A program made the translations under genes and the position numbers. The notes beneath the pieces are model-generated. The model did not search any database. It saw only the letters and a program-made list of their open reading frames with translations, and had not been told where the DNA came from. This document shows, piece by piece, positions 1 through 11,543 of a stretch of 64,000 bases of DNA; within the stretch, counting starts at the first letter, position 1, and each line of letters opens with the position of its first letter. This DNA is from Acanthosoma haemorrhoidale. Its lineage: Eukaryota; Arthropoda; Insecta; Hemiptera; Acanthosomatidae. The stretch is from the NCBI GenBank assembly GCA_930367205.1, contig OV884012.1, forward strand, positions 53,217,239-53,281,238. The letters are read 5' to 3'.

Positions 1-988
1 GATGATTTCAAAATGTCAATTTAAGGACAATCCCAAACACAACATGTATTCTTGAACCCCGAAGGAGTTTCCTTAGGTACGTTATTTAATCCCTCTAAGT
101 GGACTAGGCACTTGGCGAAATGTTCTTCCATTTGTGTTGAGGAAGCAAACGCTTAACCGTTTCTCCAATTCTATTCTGCTCTTCTTATTTAATTTCACAG
201 TTTAAGTAATTAGAAACAAGAAATTTAAACTATCATGGCAACGAATAAAATCTGCAAGTAATTTCTGCCTTCTTAACATTCTAGAATTAAAGGATTAAAT
301 CGTAATCCATAAATATAACAAGTGTCATGGATGTCCTGAACTTCTTACAGGATTATATGTTGGAGTTGCCTAGTAATTGAAAACCAAGAACTCCCATGAG
401 AACCACGGGGCAAGTGCATCTCCATTCACGGATCCTAAGAGAGCAGTTGGTTTGATCTTCATATTTCTTAGATAAGTTTATAATTTTTATTGTGCATTCT
501 TGTTTCTCGTGATCAAGACATTTTTCTGCACATGGTAGCGATGTGTTATGTCGCTCATAAGAACAATCCCTTCGTCCACTGCGCTAATTAGTCCATTTCG
601 TTACCTTCAATGAACAAAAACATTTGTTTCAAATAAGTTATAGCCATGTTTATATGCAACAAATAACATAACAATATGTCATATAATATGCCATAAAAAC
701 TACGATAATATGCATTATGCAGCCAAATAGTGAAACAAAGTAATAATGGTGAAATATTGAATCATAAATAGGTGCGGAAAAACATTTTTTTTGTTACTTT
801 TATTACAAAGTTTATGTTTTTTACACCATTATAAAAAGGTACATTATTCATTTAAAATGTGCTAAACAGAATTAAAACATTTATATTATTAAGTAATAAT
901 TGATTTAATCACGATATATACATTATTTAAATTAAGACTGATTTGGTTCAAAAAAACTTTCCAAACAGCGGACGAGTTGTTTTGTGTT

Positions 989-1162
989 ATGCACGCAGCA
1001 AAATGGTACTCTGTGAAATACCAGATGGATCAACATACTAAAACTAATCAATTATCTGACAAATTAATCACGTTCACTGGAGTAAATTTTGAACTTCATT
1101 TGGTTGGCATTTATAATACCTGTATTGAAAATGATTTAAGTGGTGGTAGTAGTGACGAATGA
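989..1162 (+). other. Short ATG-started frame of 57 codons, unrecognised
   Basis: An ATG at 989 opens a 57-residue frame ending in a hydrophilic Ser/Gly/Asp/Glu tail and a TGA. The composition is protein-like, with few low-complexity runs, in DNA that is otherwise very AT-rich. I see no domain, signal peptide or membrane segment. It may be one exon of a spliced gene, a remnant of a transposase, or chance. No splice partner is obvious nearby. Confidence 0.2.
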
Positions 1163-1956
1163 GGAAGTCATTCTTAATTTGGCTAAAATAATTTTTTCAA
1201 TTAAATCATTCTTTTTCCCGTCAACTGAAAAAAATCTTTTTATCGCCCGCGTTACACATCGCGACCTAATCGTTCAATTTTGAACAAAAAGAATACGTGA
1301 TTATTTGGCATGGTTATGTATTGTTTCTATACACGATTCTGGGTAGGTGGTACAGCCCTTGACAGGAATTTGACTGATGTAAGTAAAAAACAGTGTTTAG
1401 GATATACCTGTAATAAAGCCAACATCCTTTATCGTGCAATATAATATTACTTTAAGTTTATTTAAATTCAAAAATAATTTTTTTAATTTATTTTAGGATT
1501 TGATAATTGATAATTTAAAATGCATTTTAAGACCAAATACACGCAAAAGACAAATATTAGCCGAAGGAGCAACATAAATATACTAAATAAATTAGAATGA
1601 GTTGAGTCATGAAGATCAATAATCATGTTACTTAAAAAATGATTTGAAAATAATAGATATTTAGACACAAATCCGGGCCTAACAAGTAAGATAGGGAGAT
1701 CTTCTGCTGCATATTTGTTGGATGAATATTATGATATTTTCCTCATGGTAAAGCAGGAAAACAAATCAAAATACGTCGCGAAACATTTTTAGAAATCAAG
1801 AATAGACATCAAGCATTGAATTTTGTTAAAGCCTATTACAACAGGGTATTTTCGTCAATATTATTACTATTTTTTTTTAATTTAAGCAATTTATGATGAC
1901 TCATAGGCTTAAGAAATGCAATTAAGTATCTTGAACCTAAAATGCTAAGTGTTATC

Positions 1957-1982
1957 TTCACAAAGACTGATGTCTTTGTGAA
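1957..1982. repeat. Perfect 11-bp hairpin with 4-nt loop
   Basis: The arms TTCACAAAGAC and GTCTTTGTGAA are exact reverse complements around the loop TGAT. No T-run or coding context gives it a role, so it is recorded only as a structure. Confidence 0.5.
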
Positions 1983-2569
1983 TCAAGTAGTCGTCAAGTT
2001 AAAAACAATCGTTTAAATAATTTAAACTATGATAATATGACTTCTGATTCTACGATAAACTATTCGACTGTTATAACAGTTACACATCAATGAATTATTT
2101 ACGTAGAGGCTCGTTTGTGAAATTTGTTGAGTTAGGTAAAGACGTCGTCGCAATCCAGGGGATGATTGTCACACCAAGACCCAGACGTAAACTACAACTA
2201 AACACGGTGACTTCCAACGTACGCTAAAACTGAGATTCGTTCACCGAGATCTATGTAATAAGGACCGGATCATCTCGATGCATAAAACACTGTGACCCTT
2301 CATTAGGGTCTCGTTTTGAAGATCCGTTCATATAAGAGGGGTTTGGATGAACGGAATAAAAAGATCTTTACGGTCAAAGATGTTTGTTCACGATCGACAT
2401 ATTTACAGTATTTATTGCCACATTGCCGCCCGCAATCGGACAAGAAACCACAATGCGCGTTTGTAGAAAAAAATTATTATGCATCATAAAACTACACTTT
2501 GAGATTCTCTTAAATTAATTAGTAGATGATGTCGTTTAACATTTACTTTTGTCGAGCAGTATGGAGTAA

Positions 2570-2878
2570 TTAACCACATACATTAAGGAGGAATTATATG
2601 TATGTAGAAAAGGGATTCTGGTGAGCACAATCAGAGAGGAAATAAAGCATAAAAATGCATACCTTAAAATATACGATGCTTCAGGACGGCTCGAGGTACC
2701 ATTTGATGAGGCAAACATAGCACTAGTAAACTTACAGATTCAAACAGTTCATGAAATAATACACAATTATACGGCAAACAAACAGCTATGATGTATAGGG
2801 CAACTTACCTTAGACTTTAATAAATCGGCATACCTGAATATAAAGGCTGTTGCAAGCCAGAAACCGACACATACATGA
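2570..2878 (+). other. Decayed protein-like frame, unrecognised
   Basis: After a TAA at 2567, one frame runs 73 codons to a TGA at 2789 and then stays open in the same frame for 28 more codons to a TGA at 2876. The translation is hydrophilic and balanced (for example the stretch DASGRLEVPFDEAN), unlike translated AT-rich noise. There is no ATG near the start, so it would be an internal exon or a fragment of a dead mobile element. I do not recognise the family. Confidence 0.25.
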
Positions 2879-4990
2879 CGGTACTTATCAAGCCACTGAG
2901 CCTGGACCCACATGTACTTTATGCAACGAAGTCTTCAGTCAGAAGAGGGTCAGGATGGGGAAGGATTCGACAAGCAGGATTTAGAAAGTGTTAACAACCC
3001 AATTATAACAATATAAGTTGAAAAAATTCTATTAATAAATATTAATTCAGGTGATCTACTAATAATAAATAATAAGAAAAATGTCTAATATAATATAATA
3101 ATTATATGAACATAGACTGAAATTATTTATTTTAATTATATAATTAAAGGGTAGAGGGGGGGCTATGACTGTAATGTCTTATAGATACGCAACAAGTTAT
3201 TTTTCCTGCTATTTGAAAATTTTCGTAAAAATTATTTTATTATTATTTTATAGCCATATACAATATCATAGAAATGATTAGCGGACTATGTAATAACAAT
3301 TAAGTAACTCAAGATGAATAGTACATTAAATTTTGAATAAAGTTTTCTTTCTATTCTTTTATAGGTCTAGGGATAAAAACCGGATATCTGAGGGAAAGGG
3401 GCTAATAGTGATCGGAAGATGGTGGTACAAATTTGCTCGGGTACTACTGGCCAGGCAAAGATCTAGACCATCCAGTAAGCAAGGACAACCACATAACTGT
3501 TATCCTTCGCAGGCAGATTATCGAGACCGGGAGACGCTACCATTGTCCTTCACAGACCAGGCACAAATCACTCGGTCAACAGTATGACGTCTGGTCTGTC
3601 CATCCGTCCCGGCTTGCTTTTCAATAACTCCAAGCCCTTTTTTACTTTTTACCTCCTCCCGCAATCCTTCGACTAGAGGGCATCCTCTCTTTTTACCGCC
3701 TAAGCATCTTCGCGGAATATTAAGTGACCGACTTCCTCCAATCTTCGAGCTGTCGTCCGGTAGAATAAGAAAATAGCCTAGATGGATTCCTCTGCGTCTC
3801 CATTCCTACATGGAAATGTCTAAGGGAAAAATCTTCGGAATTTTAGTGATTTCGGTATTCGCAATAGCACTTCATTTTCCAATACGGATTATACTTTTTT
3901 TGCCTGAGTGCTTTCTTTGTAAAAAATGACGTTTGGAAACTAAAAGCATTGCCAAATATTAAATATAGGACTGCCTTGAACAATAAAATTTTTTTTTTTA
4001 TGCATATACAAATTTCGTTATTGAAAAAAAAATAAATATTAGGTGATTCAACAAGACATACCAAGAATATGGATACTCCTAGGTTGGAATACGGACGAAA
4101 AATTTGAACTGACCTAAAAGACCATTGGATAGTTGTGATAAAATATCACTGATAGTATATTTATAATTACACATTCACGCTAGAAAATTATTTATTTAAT
4201 TTTAAAACGTGTTTAAATTCTCACATTTTATAATGGAAAGTTTTAATTTTTTTTTGGGCAGTGGTAAGTTGGCTATGCTATATGAATATATATTTTCAAT
4301 GAAAAATTAAGAATAAAGAGAATATATTTTTGAATTTATCTATTTTAACTACAACCTAAGACTTGACACATACAATAACATCTACGTTACGAATCCAACA
4401 GTATAAATATCCAATATGACTGAAGCAGTAGTCATATTTGAATATAGCCAATGGCCTACAATATCATATAAAATCCTACAACCCCTTAACATCCCACGGA
4501 ATGCTTACTACCCACCCTCACTCATACAGATAGTTCCTTAGAGTTTTATAGAGTCACTCCTAGAGATCTGAAAAAAAAAAACCATCATAAGATTTGTATT
4601 TTTGTTGTTTTTACCTCTCTATTATCTAAACACATGGGTTATTGACGATTACTTTTTTTTTACTGGTGCTGATTTTGACTGCGAGTCAACTTTTTTTTTT
4701 TTTAATCTGTATCTAGTATAAATTCCTTGATTGTTAACGTATGAAAATACACGAGGAAGGTTCAAATATAGCAACAGTTAAAAACAGCTAAAATGATATC
4801 CAACCCTTGGGTCTCAAAGACTTTGACTTGGTAATAACTCACTACATGCTTTAAGCTGTAGTAATGGAATAGGTATGACAAATCCAAGTTTCTATAATGT
4901 CCCAAAGTCGATTGCACTTTATTTAGGAGAACATTTTGTGTCGGTTTAAACTAATTGAAATTGTAAGACATCAGTTACTGGCAGAGAGAG

Positions 4991-5460
4991 TTATTGTGAT
5001 ACAATTACAATCTGCCTTTATTGGGCAATAAGTAATTGTGATAAATGTTCTCATTCATACCATATTTACAATTTTCATTTACTCGCTATATTCATACTAT
5101 ATATACAAACAACCAAAAGGCCTCCCAAATCGCGTGTGAAGGAGGAAGCGGAGTCTTGGGAAGTCCCCTACGCTCCTACGTCAGCCGTGTCATTGGATAA
5201 GAGCCAGCGGAGGCTGACCAAGAGTGAGAGAGCAACAGACGCTCAGGACATGATTAGAGAAATTGGCCATTGTCAGGACTCCCACTGTTACGCATATATA
5301 GCATGTCACGAGGCCACTGCCGCTTTACTCTCCGAGTAGTATTATAGGGTTGAGTGGCGCAGTCCAATGACTGTGCTAGGGGATTAGGGTGGTTGGATAG
5401 GTTACTATGGAAGTTTATGAACTTGGAAGGGATGAGTTCAAGAATGTAGGGTATATTATA
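4991..5460 (-). mobile_element. Jockey LINE 3' fragment (copy a)
   Basis: Read on the minus strand, this is the last part of ORF2 plus the roughly 330-bp 3' UTR of the Jockey family seen in full at 7.4-10.7 and 55.3-57.7 kb. Shared landmarks are the segment CCTGAGCGTCTGT (as its complement here), the conserved stretch ending in GGCAGATTGTAATT, and the terminal polyadenylation-like end. The element is 5'-truncated just inside the C-terminal part of ORF2 and carries many substitutions, so it is an old copy. Confidence 0.8.
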
Positions 5461-5960
5461 TAAGAAAAAATCTTGGGATCTCTTCCAATATATGTCACTT
5501 ATATTAAATATATAAGTAGAATAGTTATGTCTATATGAGTTGTAAAGTGAAGATAGTAGATATATTAGTACTGGTTAAATCGATAAAAAATATACTATTG
5601 TTTTAGATGAGTTAAATATCCGACATAACCAATTGGAAATAACCGAAGAGGCTTAGAGCTGTCGAATGCGCTATTACATTAAAAAAGAGGTTATTAGTTG
5701 TGGAAAGACAGTAAAGCTGTTAAATAACTTTCTTATAATGATGTACCATCCTCAGTCGCCGTTTCGCCAATACAGGAATGCTCACGACTACAATTTAGAA
5801 CAAGAAACATACTTTTATATATTTAGAAGAACAAATACATAAATCACTAAATTTAATAAATAATAAAACTGGAAACAATAAAAACATTATAAATACACAC
5901 CTGTAAATGGCATTTAGTGTATTTTCCTATTCTATTAATGCATTGTTATATATACCTAAT
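5461..5960. other. No feature seen
   Basis: AT-rich spacer between two Jockey fragments of opposite orientation. I see no gene, repeat or structured element in it. Confidence 0.5.
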
Positions 5961-6238
5961 TCCTGAGCGTCTGTGGGTCGCGCGCCTTTGGTGAGGCTCC
6001 ACTGGCTCGTTTCCGGTGACGCGGCTGACAGACGAGCGTAAGGGACTTCCCACGACTTCGCTTACTCTTTCGCATGCGAGGTAGGTGACAACTATTTGGA
6101 TTTAGAAGGTCTATGTGCTGTTTGTAAATACTGTCTGAGTGAGTGAGAGAAAGAAAATTGTAAATATGAATGAGAACATTTATCACAATTGCTTATTGTC
6201 GAACAAGGCATATTATAATTTTAGGACAATAAAGTTTA
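5961..6238 (+). mobile_element. Jockey LINE 3'-UTR fragment (copy b)
   Basis: Plus-strand copy of the family 3' UTR only, starting at TCCTGAGCGTCTGTGG and ending near GGACAATAAAG. It is diverged from the other copies and contains no ORF2 sequence. It lies about 500 bp from copy a in the opposite orientation, so the two could form an inverted repeat in a transcript. Confidence 0.75.
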
Positions 6239-6546
6239 TTTTTTTTAATGTATAGAAAATAGGTAACCTTACTGTAAAATTATGTTCAAATTTTAAAATT
6301 CTTGATTAGGCAAAAAAAACATATATTATAGATATATTAGGAGAACTCCAAGATTTTTTCCATCAATTACTTCATAAGATTTTACTTTTTACAATTAAAG
6401 CCAATTCATCACAACTATTGACGGTTGTAAGTATTAAGTAAGTATAAGTATATAGCAGTAGTATATTTTTTTTGTACGAGTATTTTTTTCAAGTATTTTG
6501 TACGAATCAGACAAACACCATCCATTACAAGCTAAGAACTATTCTA
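6239..6546. other. No feature seen
   Basis: AT-rich DNA with T-runs between a Jockey tail and the GC-rich island at 6540-6960. It would be the 3' side of the putative small gene at 6547-6738, but I see no convincing AATAAA close to its stop on the minus strand. Confidence 0.4.
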
Positions 6547-6738
6547 TTAAGGAGGCAGTGAGGACGGACAGTGGGCATCTTTCATTGGAGTCCAAGGGCC
6601 GAGGAAGGGATGACGTGGCCAGTAAGCAAGGGCCCGGAACAGTAATAGCCACCCAATCAGAATAATAAATCCATTTATTAACACTTCCAACAGTGCCGAA
6701 TAGATCCTATCCGATTTACGACTGCGCCTCCGCGACAT
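6547..6738 (-). CDS. Possible small single-pass membrane protein, 63 aa
   Basis: An ATG at 6738 with A at -3 opens an uninterrupted 63-codon frame ending in TAA. The N-terminus is strongly basic (MSRRRSRKSDR), followed by a long hydrophobic segment at about residues 16-42 (LLEVLINGFIILIGWLLL within it), then a Pro/Trp-rich tail. Basic residues before the segment suggest the N-terminus stays on the cytosolic side. The frame sits in a GC- and CpG-richer island of about 400 bp in AT-rich DNA, and the upstream part (6740-6960) looks like a 5' UTR and promoter region. I do not recognise the family. It could also be the first exon of a longer gene, or chance within a fragment of an unknown repeat. 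Confidence 0.35.
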   Translation of the reverse strand: MSRRRSRKSDRIYSALLEVLINGFIILIGWLLLFRALAYWPRHPFLGPWTPMKDAHCPSSLPP

Positions 6739-6739
6739 C

Positions 6740-6960
6740 TTTATGTACCTGCGGCGACCCCCACTTATTTTTTACTTTTTTTTTTTGTTTCTCCACTCTC
6801 TCACTGCACCTGTTTATTACGTCAGTATTGGAACCTGTTGTGATGATTTGTCCGTTTTCGTTTCGATGCGACCGGGTGGCTTCGACCGGGTGCTCGTAGT
6901 GTGTTGTGCGGTGCTGTCTACTCGTCTACTTCATTGCACGCTCGGATAAAATTTGGTCAC
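6740..6960 (-). promoter_or_regulatory. GC/CpG-rich island upstream of the small ORF
   Basis: This 220-bp patch has many CG dinucleotides and an oligo-T/oligo-A tract, and directly precedes the ATG at 6738 on the minus strand. Its composition contrasts with the flanking DNA and would fit a 5' UTR or core promoter. No specific TATA or initiator element can be assigned with confidence. Inference from position and composition only. Confidence 0.25.
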
Positions 6961-7367
6961 TTAAATAATTAAACGGTTCAAAGTCCAGTAACCTTACCAT
7001 TATTGTTTTGTTTTTTTCATTACATTGTTATAACTAACCTTTTTTTACATTATCTACTGGTTACATAATATATAAAGATGAATTAATGAAAATAACGTAA
7101 AATGTGAAGAAAAATACCAAGAGATACTTATGTACGTCATAGGTGCTTATTGGCGTTGGTAAAAAATTGCTATGTATTTTTTAAAAAAAATTCTGGATAC
7201 CTATAATATTGGAAGGTGGCATGTATTCTTATTGTTGATTATCAAACTTAATTTTCTGTAATATCAATAAACCAGTAGTAAGCCTTTGACAGTACTTCGA
7301 GCTACGGCTTTAGAATAGTTTTCAGGTCATAAATTATTTATCAAACAAATCAGTAACTAATTAACAA
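6961..7367. other. No feature seen
   Basis: AT-rich spacer up to the 3' end of the long minus-strand Jockey element. Nothing recognisable. Confidence 0.5.
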
Positions 7368-7695
7368 CAACTTTATTATGATAAAATTACAATCTGCCTT
7401 GTTAGGCAATAAGTAATTGAGCTAAATGTTCTCATTCATACCATATTTATAATTCATCATTCACTCGCTCATTCATACAATATTTACAAGCAGCCCAGAG
7501 GCCTCCCAAATTCCCATGGTCGTCACCTCCTTCGCATGCGAAAGAGAAAGCGGAGTCTTGGGAAGACCCCAAGCTTCTCCGTCAGCCACGTCACCGGATA
7601 CGAGCAGGTGGAGACTGACGAAGAGCGCGAGAGCACATACGCTCAGGACATGATTGGAGAAACTGGCCATTGCTAGAACTCCCACTGTCACACAT

Positions 7696-9760
7696 TTATA
7701 GCAGGTCACGAGGCCACTGCCGTTTCAGTCTCCGAGGAGAATTATAGGGATGAGTGGTGCAGTACAAAGACTGTGCTACAGGATTAGGGTAGTTGGAAAG
7801 GCTACTGTGGAATTTCATAAACTTGCAAGGGATGCGTTCTAGAATGTAGGGTATATTAAGGTCGTTATGAAGGGTTTTGTTGCTGTCATAATAAGGGGCA
7901 TTTACTATTGATCCCAGGACTTTGGATTGAAAGGATTGGATACGCTTCATGTGCGACTTTTTTGCTGTCCCCCATAGCTCTATTCCGTATGTCCAGATTG
8001 GTTTAAGTACAACTTTGTAGATTAGTAGTTTATTCTCTATTGAGAGATGGGATGTCCTTTGAAGTAGTCTGTACAGTTGTCCAAAGCGTCTGTTTAGTTC
8101 TTGTCTTTTTAGTCTGGTATGTGGGTTCCAGGTCAGTCGTTTGTCGAGATGGAAGGCTAAGTACCGTACTGTCTCGGTTACAGGGAGAGGAATAGAATTA
8201 AAAAAGAGTGGCGGACAGGACTTGCGGCACAGGGTAAAGGTTATGGTGGAACATTTTCCTTCATTAACTTTGATCCGCCATTGATTGCACCAATACTCGA
8301 TCTCGTCAAGGTGTTTTTGAAGGTTATGGGATCCTATGTCGGGGTCTGGGTGAGATGACAAGACTGCAGTGTCATCTGCAAATGTGTCCAAGAAGGTATT
8401 GAAAGTAGAGGGGACATCAGCGGTGTATAGGTTTATAGAGGACGGGACCTAGGACACTGCCCTGTGGAACTCCTGCATTTATGGGATAGTAGTTAGAGTA
8501 TTCTAAACCACAGTGGACTTGGAAGAAGAGGTTTGAAAGGTAGGACTGTAGGATTAGGAAAAGGGTCTGTGGTAAATGTCTTTTGAGCTTGTAGAGCAAA
8601 CCTGCGTGCTAAACCCTGTCAAAAGCTTGACCTATATCAAGAAAGGCAGCAGTGCAATACTGTTTGGTTTCAAGGGCTGAGGAGATGTGATCAATAACGC
8701 GAAGGCCTTGTTGAGCAGTGGAATGTCGTTGGCGGAAACCAAACTGGTGTGTGGGAAAAAGGTTTTTGGATTCAACAATTGGAAGTAGACGTTTTAGTAG
8801 GAGTTTCTCAAATATTTTTGAGAGGATAGGGAGTAGGCTAATTGGACGGTAAGATGAGGCGTCATTGGGTGGTTTACCGGGTTTGGCGAATAAGACAATA
8901 ATGGAATGTTTCCAGAGTAGTGAAGGAATGCACTGCATCATCTAGGTCTTGGGATCTTTTCTTAAGGTACTTTGAGGTCTACAGAGTCTGTAAGAAGCTG
9001 GCGGAAGTGGTCCCAATCGACTGGGCCACTAATAAATGAAGGAGGAGACAGATTGTGAATTGGTTTTAGGGAAATGGTTAATAATAAAGGACTATGATCG
9101 GATGCGAGATCATCGAGGCGCGTGAGTGAATAGTTGAGTGTTCCTAAACTACTGTAGAAGAAGAAGTCAAGGAGATCTGTGTTTCAGTTGGGATCTGATA
9201 GCCAATATGGTGCTGTGTCAGGAGAGATCGTGGAGCAATGTTTCCGTGTGAGTGCATACAGCAAATCACGTCCTCAGGTATTCGTGGATTTTGAACCCCA
9301 GTGTTGGTGCTTCGCATTAAAGTCTCCACCCACAAGGAAACGATGTCCGATGGAGTCTAGAAAGGAGATGAATTAGGAATCGGAAATAGATTTATTTGGA
9401 GGGCAGTACACTGATGCTACAGTAAGGGGGAAAGTGGAGGTTCTGATTGACACTACAGTGGAGTAAAGGAAATCATGTGCTAACAAAGGAACTATGTGAT
9501 GAGAAATGAAGATATGAACAGTGACAGCGGTACCAGCATGAGCTCTTCCATCTGGGTAATCATTTCCATAAGTCTGGTACTGCCGAACGGTAAATGGTCG
9601 TTTACTCGTCTTGTTTACAAGTCTTGTTTTAGTGAAGAGAGCTACTTCAATTTTCTTGTCGTGGAGTAGTGCTGTCAGTTCGTCAGTGTGGGCGCAAGTA
9701 CCATTGCCACTCCAAAGGAGAATGGATAAGGAGTCGGAAGGATCACCTTATGGGTTTCGT
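7696..9760 (-). pseudogene. Jockey ORF2 (endonuclease-reverse transcriptase), broken
   Basis: ORF2 would encode the enzyme that nicks target DNA and copies the element RNA from the nick. The endonuclease is recognised by an N-terminal part near 9740-9620 and by the motif GGDFNAKHQHWGS near 9325-9280. The RT shows SSYRPISLLPIL, AFLDIGQAFDRV, GVPQGSVLGPVLY and FADD. Damage includes a TGG-to-TAG type stop after QAFDRV (8609-8611), a frameshift just after GSVLGPVLY (about 8430), a TGA in the endonuclease C-terminus (near 9190), and a deletion joining the region before the RT fingers to LWKHSII (near 8915). The C-terminal thumb part (7696-8391) is open and ends 23 residues later than the 55.3-kb copy. 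Confidence 0.85.
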
Positions 9761-10640
9761 TTAATAGGGATGTTGCAGGTGACAAGATTTGTAAGAAGGG
9801 AAATGAGAAGGGTAATTAGGGCTCCGAACTCTAAGGAATGAGGTTAAAATGTTGGTGAGATCCGAAGAACTTAAAGGTGGAGGAATATGTGAGATGTCCG
9901 GTTGAGGATGGGATTGAGTTTGTGGGTTGACGGAATGAACGGAATACTGGGGAAGATGATCTTGTGGACTGTGAGTGGGTGGTGCCTGTGACTGCTCTCT
10001 GTTGTGAACGGCATCGGCAAAAGAAACAGAAGGCCTCAAATTTCTGGCTGGGCCGCTTCTTGTTGCTAGTTTTTTCTCTTTTGGCGGACGACGTTGTTCG
10101 CTCCTGGACTTCAGCGTTCTGTAAGCCTCTAAGCCCTTATAGTTGGCCGGGTGGCCTGCTGGCAGAGCACGGATACAGTAGGCGATTTCAGGGGCTTTTT
10201 GCACAATTCACTGTTGTGCTGCCCACTGGACTTTACACACCTGGGAGGGTGGTGGCAGTACGACTTTGTGTGCCTGACAGTTATGGCACTGGACGATCTC
10301 GCGTTTGGGATACGGTTTTTCAACCTGTACTCTTGTGTAATACAGGTGTGTTAGATCATATATCTTCTCCTCTCCAGGTGTTCGCTCGAGATGGACAAAG
10401 AACAATAGTAACGGGGTTTGGATTGATTCATTTTATTGCCTATCCTCGCGTAACTCGTTCATTAATTGGCGAACTTTGAATCCGGGAGCTAAGAGATCGT
10501 CTTCTATTTCGTCAGCTGGTGTGGTCGGGTGCAGATTTCTGATCACTACTTGGAGCGATCGGTCTTGTTTTAGTAGAATATTTTTCAACGCCTCAAAGGT
10601 GTCAGGCGTGAAAAAAGGGGACTCTACGGCGATTTATTTT
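9761..10640 (-). pseudogene. Jockey ORF1 (gag-like RNA-binding protein), broken
   Basis: ORF1 protein of Jockey elements binds the element RNA. The minus strand shows the typical segment before the knuckles (near 10580-10420, with VVIRNLHPTTPADEIEDDLL), then a knuckle starting QCHNCQ, a second Cys/His cluster (HTKSYCHHPPRC and HNSELC in another frame), and a degenerate third knuckle around AGHPANYKG. A proline- and serine-rich tail follows (9761-10100). The pieces lie in different frames, so at least two indels and one stop break it. The order and spacing match the gag of Jockey-clade LINEs. Confidence 0.75.
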
Positions 10641-10700
10641 TTTGATGTGCTGGCCTGTGGTGGTATCTCTTCCAAGGAACTAGCTGCAAAGGAGAATAAA

Positions 10701-11446
10701 TAGAAACAAAGTTACAAATAAATTTTTTTATTATTATAATATAAAACATTTATTAATATTTTCTATTTAGTTTATATAACTTATAGTGACAATATAGTTT
10801 ATTGGTTTTCTTGAATGGATACCTTTTAACCATAACAATATTTCCAGGTATCTATTGATCTATTAACTTTCAATAAAAATAAATAATTTCTTTTTTATCC
10901 TGCTTAACATAAGGCTAAAAGACACATGATTCAATATTGTCACTCAAACAGGAGACAAGTGTTTAAAAGATGTCTACACCAAAACTTACTTGTCCACTGA
11001 TCGTTGGAACAACCGGTACACCTGCGTAGATGATTATTTTAGCAATTGAGAATGACAGTGGGGAAGAGCTAGTTCCTGTAAATGAAACGAATAACTTATG
11101 GACATAAATTTTCATTGATGAGTATTCAATTGTTGATACGTGCAATATAGAACTTATTTGGCTTTAATTCGTCCATTTATATTTATGACACTATTTATTG
11201 GGATGATGTTCTGAATCATGAATGTTGTTTTCAAAAGCATTTATGGCACTAATAAAGTTTATTTTAGGGCAAACAAAACACTTCGTGTCTGGCTTTGTCG
11301 TTCTTTTAATGCTATATAATGTTTGTTAGTGATTCAGCGAATTGTTGTTACAGAAAATCAATAACATGTTTTTAGCTCCTGTTTGACCTGGATGTATACA
11401 TGTTGCATAGAAGTACCACATGATGGTACCATATCTGTTATATATA
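10701..11446. other. No gene seen
   Basis: AT-rich DNA between the Jockey element and the MITE. Short frames here have no recognisable content. Confidence 0.5.
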
Positions 11447-11541
11447 CACAGGTGGTCTGAAAAGTTTCCGACCTCAACATAAAGATGATAATAAAATAAA
11501 TAAAAGCTTTGTTAGGTCAGAAACTTTTCAGACCACCCTCG
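11447..11541. mobile_element. 95-bp mariner-like MITE
   Basis: Terminal inverted repeats of about 28 bp flank a 40-bp AT-rich core. Both ends share GGTGGTCTGAAAAGTTTC and read inward from flanking TA dinucleotides at 11445-11446 and 11542-11543. A TA target duplication and a terminal motif GAAAAGTTTC are typical of the mariner/Tc1 superfamily. The arms differ at about four of 30 positions, including one in the first part of the terminus. There is no coding capacity, so movement would need a transposase supplied elsewhere. Confidence 0.8.
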
Positions 11542-11543
11542 TA

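Larger units (their letters stand above)
1..4990. other. AT-rich stretch without a recognised gene
   Basis: This stretch has no long open frame and no repeat shared with the rest of the window. It holds homopolymer runs, a perfect short hairpin near 1970, two short protein-like frames (989-1162 and 2570-2878), a further 49-codon frame without a start at 1643-1792, and a GC-richer patch at about 3360-3800 that I cannot identify. Most likely intergenic or intronic DNA with old, unrecognisable repeats. Confidence 0.5.
7368..10700 (-). mobile_element. Jockey-clade LINE, long but broken copy (copy c)
   Basis: Minus-strand non-LTR retrotransposon. In its own direction it has ORF1 with CCHC zinc knuckles (about 10640-9761), ORF2 with an apurinic-type endonuclease and reverse transcriptase (about 9760-7696), and a 3' UTR to about 7368. 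It is the only copy in the window that retains ORF1 and most of the endonuclease. It is inactivated by several indels, by stops, and by an internal deletion of about 650 bp compared with the 55.3-kb copy. The 5' boundary near 10700 is approximate and the N-terminus of ORF1 may be missing. I could not identify target-site duplications. Confidence 0.85.

Noticed and set aside
9964..10479. 171-codon plus-strand open frame
   Set aside because: It overlaps the minus-strand Jockey ORF1, starts within it, and has no independent motif. It is the complement shadow of the LINE.
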